Shown here one piece after another: positions 8,914 to 11,413 of a stretch of 11,413 bases of DNA (positions within the stretch are counted from its first letter, which is position 1; the number at the start of each line of letters is the position of its first letter). A program made the translations under genes and the position numbers. The stretch spans positions 1 through 11,413 of the forward strand of contig JAQVEY010000039.1 in NCBI GenBank assembly GCA_028697515.1, given 5' to 3'. Source of the stretch: Bacteroidales bacterium. Lineage in GTDB: Bacteria; Bacteroidota; Bacteroidia; Bacteroidales; ML635J-15. The notes beneath the pieces were generated by a model that did not search any database, had not been told where the DNA came from, and saw only the letters and a program-made list of their open reading frames with translations.

Positions 8914-8944
8914 AAAAAGGTCTGATTTTTTCAGACCTTTTTTT
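8914..8944 (+). terminator. Terminator of pnp, possibly bidirectional
   Basis: GGTCTGA (8919-8925) pairs with TCAGACC (8931-8937) around a five-T loop. The stem extends by A-T pairs, and T runs to 8944. The opposite strand has a five-U tract after the same stem, so it could also stop transcripts coming from the right; the candidate minus-strand reading frame at 8931-9074 ends inside this hairpin. Confidence 0.9.
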
Positions 8945-9074
8945 GTTTGTAATTGGTCAAATATATTTTCAATGACTGTCTTTCGGTAAAATCAAATTTT
9001 GCCACAGATTCAATACTCCCTCTCATCCTTGACTCAAGAACAGTATTACTAAGATAAGCCAACAAAAAATCTGT
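8931..9074 (-). pseudogene. Possible C-terminal remnant of an unidentified minus-strand gene
   Basis: On the minus strand a 47-codon frame is open from just after a TAA (9077-9075) to a TGA at 8933-8931. It reads as protein-like sequence, including SNTVLESRMRGSIESVAKFD and then FTERQSLKIYLTNYKQKKV. An internal ATG at 9026 would give 31 residues. The mixed charged/hydrophobic composition and the stop inside a bidirectional hairpin are what one expects from the 3' end of a gene convergent with pnp. Its upstream side is cut where repeat copy A begins (about 9053). I cannot assign a family. It could be chance, since 47 codons open in AT-rich DNA is not strong evidence. Confidence 0.3.
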
Positions 9075-9078
9075 TTAT

Positions 9079-9183
9079 GCCCTACGGGCAAGTAGCTTAT
9101 GGTTATGATAGGTTTTTTACTGATGTTAATGCCCTACGGGCAAGTAGTCTTATGGTTATGATAGGTTTTTTACTGATGTTTAT
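9079..9183. repeat. Tandem repeat of a 52/53-bp hairpin unit
   Basis: Two nearly identical units (9079-9130 and 9131-9183) each begin with GCCCTACGGGCA and continue with a TTATGGTTATGATAGG segment. They differ by a single inserted T and one base near the end. A third GCCCTACGGGCA at 9184 starts the core of copy A. Confidence 0.9.
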
Positions 9184-9272
9184 GCCCTACGGGCAAAGTT
9201 GAGATACGACTGCTGTCAATTTTACTGAATTTAAAGTCCGCTGGGCTATATTTTTTTGTCCATAGGGCATTA
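9181..9272. repeat. Imperfect inverted repeat (fold-back) of copy A
   Basis: The left arm (9181-9207) and right arm (9247-9272) pair imperfectly around a 39-nt interior. Each arm contains a miniature hairpin (9184-9194 and 9257-9269), and the interior holds a third (9234-9246, AGTCC-GCT-GGGCT). It is the diverged counterpart of the fold-back in copy B. Confidence 0.7.
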
Positions 9273-9421
9273 ACCATTTGCACAACTAAAGGCATAAAAA
9301 GTATTAAGTTGTTTTTAATGCTCTTAACTTAATGACATTGAACGCGTGGGAGTTTTACACGCATTTGAATTTTTAATAAATTGTTTCATTATGATTTCGG
9401 ATGAGTGGGTAATGTCATTAT

Positions 9422-9655
9422 GATAAGCCAACCACAAAACGGTTTATGCCCTACGGGCAAAGTTGAGATATGACTGCTGTCAATTTTACTGACTATAAAG
9501 CCCGCTGGGCTATATCTTTTTGCCCGTTAGGGCATAAATGTAAGTAAAATGGATATGATAAATGAGTTTTTTGCCCGTAGGGCATTAACAATTTGCACAA
9601 TAACAGACATAAAAATATTAATTTGATTTTTTAAAAAATTGTTGCATTATGATTT
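9422..9655. repeat. Compound hairpin repeat, copy B (REP/MITE-like)
   Basis: This second block starts with the same GATAAGCC and ends in the same CATTATGATTT as copy A. It has a single hairpin on the left, then the conserved core and, unlike copy A, one extra hairpin unit on the right (9522-9572, ending at the hairpin 9572-9584). That extra unit resembles the reverse complement of the copy A tandem unit (roughly 60% by eye). Copy B ends about 50 bp before the preferred start of the PEGA-domain gene, so it supplies much of that gene's upstream region. No open reading frame of note lies within it. Confidence 0.75.
9445..9536. repeat. Long inverted repeat (fold-back) of copy B
   Basis: The left arm (9445-9471) and right arm (9512-9536) are complementary over about 23 pairs, interrupted by a one-base bulge and a small internal loop. 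They enclose 40 nt that include the hairpin AGCCCGCTGGGCT (9499-9511). As RNA or single-stranded DNA this would form a long stem, or alternatively three small hairpins in a row. Confidence 0.85.
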
Positions 9656-9670
9656 ATAAAAAATATTTTC

Positions 9671-9678
9671 TAAATTTG
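9671..9678 (+). promoter_or_regulatory. Candidate -7 promoter element for the PEGA-domain gene
   Basis: TAAATTTG is an exact TAnnTTTG match 27 bp upstream of the ATG at 9706, predicting a start of transcription near 9684 and a leader of about 20 nt. No TTG is found at the usual 19-21 nt upstream; the nearest (9642-9644) is 26 nt away. The element lies downstream of the alternative ATG at 9649 and so favours 9706 as the true start. Confidence 0.45.
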
Positions 9679-9705
9679 TCTCAATTTGATAATAAACTTT
9701 CTTTG

Positions 9706-11319
9706 ATGAAGTTAATTTATACTTTTCTTTTTGTAGTTTTTGCCAGTCTTCTTTTTGCTCAGCAAATCTCCGTTGCCTCATTTGAACGCCGCGACAACGA
9801 TTTGGATGCCCGTGTAAACTATCCAGTAAAGGACCAGAATAACGATGTATGTGCTTTGATAAAAATAGAAACTACTCAAACAGGATTCGTTTTTGAAGGA
9901 GGACAACTTGGGATTACCAAAACTGAACAAAAAGTTGGAGAGTATTGGGTGTATTTGCCTTATGGTTCAAAAATAATAACTATCAAACACCAACAGCTTG
10001 GAGTTTTACGTGATTATGCTTTTCCTATATATATAGACAAAGCCACAGTTTACTTAATGAAACTAACGACAGGCAAAGTAACTGTTGTTGTAGAGGAGCC
10101 TGAAATAATAACCGAATGGATAGTTATAGAAAGCACGCCATCAGAAGCACAGGTTTACATAGATGATAAACCTGTAGGTAAAACACCGTTTTCGGGGAAA
10201 TACAATCTGGGCGAACATAGTTATCGTATTGAATTGCCAATGTACCATAACGATGCAGGCAAATTTGCCTTAGATGCAAATAGTGGCAGAAAAAATATAA
10301 ATGTTAGTTTAAAGCCGAATTTTGGTTCTATCACAGTAAGTTCATCACCCGAAAATGGAGCAGATGTTCTACTTGACAATAAGCCCACTGGACAAAAAAC
10401 CCCCTGTACTTTGACAGAAATACTAAGTGGAACACATCGAATAACGTTAAAAAAGAATATGTATTATGATGCATATCAGGAAGTTTTGGTTGAAGACAGC
10501 AAAACGAGCACAATAACACTGTTAATGAGTCCAGGATTTGGTAATCTTGTAGTAAAAACAAATCCTACAGCAGACATTTATATAAATGGAAGCAAAGCTG
10601 GTACTGGAGAGGTTACGGAACGTAAAACTTCCGGTTTTTACACAGTAGAAGCTCGAAAAGATAAGCACAGTCCCGACAGTAAAACCGTTGAAGTAACTGA
10701 TGGGCAAACCAGTAATGTTGAACTTACACCAAAGCCAAATTATGGACAGTTAGATATAAGCACTACTCCTCCTGGAGTCGAAATTTATCTTGCAGGAGAG
10801 AACAAAGGTACAACACCTGTAACCTTGAGGCAATTACTTGTAGGGGAATACAAACTCGAATTGCGAAAAACTGGCTATGCAAGCATTACAAAAAATATTA
10901 CTATATTACATAACGAAACCACCGAAATTTCCGAAACACTGCAAAATGGTATGCAAGTAAGCATAACGAGCACTCCGGTAGGTGCAACAATAGAAATTGA
11001 TGGTGTGAGTTCCGGAAAAACCCCATATGGCGGTAACCTCAGCTTTGGCAACCACTCTGTAAAACTCACCAACAACGCCAAGGTAGTAAACGAGAGCATT
11101 TCAGTTACCCAAGGTGGCAAAACAAGCTGGAGTTTTAATGTGAGCGAAACTAAAGACTTTACAGAAACTGTTTCGGGCGTCAATATAGAAATGGTAGCGA
11201 TTAAAGGTGGAACTTTTACTATGGGTAGTCCTGCAAGCGAAGCAGACCGTAATAGCGACGAAACTCAGCATCAGGTAACTGTAAGCGAAATAAAGAGAAG
11301 TGTTCATGCTCGTCGATGA
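9706..11319 (+). CDS. Secreted protein with five PEGA repeats and a truncated SUMF1 (FGE-like) domain
   Basis: The ATG at 9706 is chosen because it begins a clean signal peptide (MKLIYTFLFVVFASLLFAQQ); the frame extends back to an ATG at 9649 that would bury it. Numbered from 9706, the N-terminal family-specific beta domain spans about 20-130 (with VCALIKIETTQTGFVFEGG). Five PEGA repeats of about 70 residues begin near 138, 206, 278, 346 and 415, each with a strand-turn such as VYIDDKPVGKTPF or IEIDGVSSGKTPYGG. A formylglycine-generating-enzyme-like domain starts near 492 (IEMVAIKGGTFTMGSP, then DETQHQVTVS). In this family the FGE domain normally runs on for some 200 residues; here the sequence changes to EIKRSVHARR and stops after about 25. 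PEGA proteins are usually surface or periplasmic; the complete C-terminal domain would resemble non-haem iron or lectin-like FGE folds, but as it stands it cannot fold. A true truncation, rearrangement or assembly join are all possible. Confidence 0.85.
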   Translation: MKLIYTFLFVVFASLLFAQQISVASFERRDNDLDARVNYPVKDQNNDVCALIKIETTQTGFVFEGGQLGITKTEQKVGEYWVYLPYGSKIITIKHQQLGVLRDYAFPIYIDKATVYLMKLTTGKVTVVVEEPEIITEWIVIESTPSEAQVYIDDKPVGKTPFSGKYNLGEHSYRIELPMYHNDAGKFALDANSGRKNINVSLKPNFGSITVSSSPENGADVLLDNKPTGQKTPCTLTEILSGTHRITLKKNMYYDAYQEVLVEDSKTSTITLLMSPGFGNLVVKTNPTADIYINGSKAGTGEVTERKTSGFYTVEARKDKHSPDSKTVEVTDGQTSNVELTPKPNYGQLDISTTPPGVEIYLAGENKGTTPVTLRQLLVGEYKLELRKTGYASITKNITILHNETTEISETLQNGMQVSITSTPVGATIEIDGVSSGKTPYGGNLSFGNHSVKLTNNAKVVNESISVTQGGKTSWSFNVSETKDFTETVSGVNIEMVAIKGGTFTMGSPASEADRNSDETQHQVTVSEIKRSVHARR

Positions 11320-11413
11320 AGGACACCGTCCTGATGCCAGGATAGTATACAACATTCGGAACAACTGGAGGGCAGGAATATTACCTGGCTGTATCGTTGA
11401 TGCGAAAACGAAA
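11294..11413 (+). other. Open reading frame running off the window edge, unidentified
   Basis: In the frame next to the PEGA/SUMF1 gene, an open stretch follows a TAA at 11291-11293 and continues to the window end. It has an in-frame GTG at 11300 and ATG at 11306. It reads VFMLVDEGHRPDARIVYNI and then RNNWRAGILPGCIVDAKTK. It does not continue the SUMF1 domain, so it is not a simple frameshift of that gene. About 40 codons are too few to assign a family. It may be the start of a new gene, the interior of a gene joined by rearrangement, or chance. Confidence 0.25.

Larger units (their letters stand above)
9053..9397. repeat. Compound hairpin repeat, copy A (REP/MITE-like)
   Basis: This is the first of two related non-coding blocks, starting GATAAGCC. 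Its core (9184-9255) matches copy B (9448-9519) at about 67 of 72 positions. The right flank (9268-9306) matches 9583-9620, and 9363-9397 matches 9621-9655 at 32 of 35. Differences from copy B are two extra hairpin units on the left (9079-9183) and about 55 extra bases at 9308-9362 containing a small GCGTG/CACGC hairpin (9344-9362). It ends in CATTATGATTT, where an ATG opens a ten-codon frame that soon stops. No coding potential is seen on either strand. It fits a REP/BIME-like or MITE-like element, but no terminal target duplication could be identified. Confidence 0.75.

Noticed and set aside
9079..9195. CRISPR array
   Set aside because: The spaced GCCCTACGGGCA motifs are separated by near-identical sequence rather than unique spacers, there are only three, and no cas gene is present.
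11311..11413. Hammerhead-like core (CTGATG with a downstream GAAAAC)
   Set aside because: The conserved CTGATGA is not intact, the expected stems do not form, and the stretch reads as an open coding frame.
11294..11413. Argonaute PIWI or DExH helicase identity for the edge reading frame
   Set aside because: ILPG-x-x-VD and DEGH are short strings that recur by chance; flanking residues do not follow either family closely enough.

Overview
The window looks like chromosomal DNA of a member of the Bacteroidota, probably an uncultured Bacteroidales- or Flavobacteriales-like lineage. Four things point that way. The DNA is AT-rich. A giant surface protein carries SprB repeats and a gliding-motility-type (type B) C-terminal sorting domain for the type IX secretion system. 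Promoter-like sites match the Bacteroidota TTTG-N19-TAnnTTTG form. Genes start without clear Shine-Dalgarno sites. Both ends cut through genes or rearranged sequence, so this may be a whole contig or an internal slice.

Layout. (1) Positions 3-4364, + strand: the 3' part of a very large secreted multidomain protein (choice-of-anchor L, Calx-beta-like, Ig/PKD and SprB repeats, T9SS sorting domain), closed by a strong terminator. (2) Positions 4398-5300, - strand: a Xer-type tyrosine recombinase (xerD), convergent with the adhesin. (3) Positions 5362-6325, + strand: aroQ (type II 3-dehydroquinate dehydratase) and a four-helix membrane protein of unknown function 13 bp behind it, divergent from xerD. 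(4) Positions 6345-8944: rpsO with a well-formed promoter and a terminator, then pnp with its own terminator; pnp shows no separate promoter. This is the widespread ribosomal protein S15 / polynucleotide phosphorylase pair. (5) Positions 8945-9705: about 760 bp without an intact gene. It holds a possible minus-strand gene remnant and two copies of a compound repeat built from miniature GCCC-N3-GGGC hairpins, a 72-nt conserved core with a long fold-back, and extra hairpin units about 52 nt apart. (6) Positions 9706-11319: a secreted protein with five PEGA repeats leading into a formylglycine-generating-enzyme-like (SUMF1) domain that breaks off after about 25 residues. An unrelated reading frame follows to the window edge.

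The housekeeping part (xerD, aroQ, rpsO, pnp) is ordinary, except for an unusual Leu in place of a normally conserved Glu in the AroQ active site. The accessory signal lies in the last 2.5 kb: a REP/MITE-like repeat pair that reaches into the 5' region of the PEGA gene, and a broken SUMF1 domain at the far end. I see no evidence of a CRISPR array, tRNA, rRNA, phage module or defence operon.
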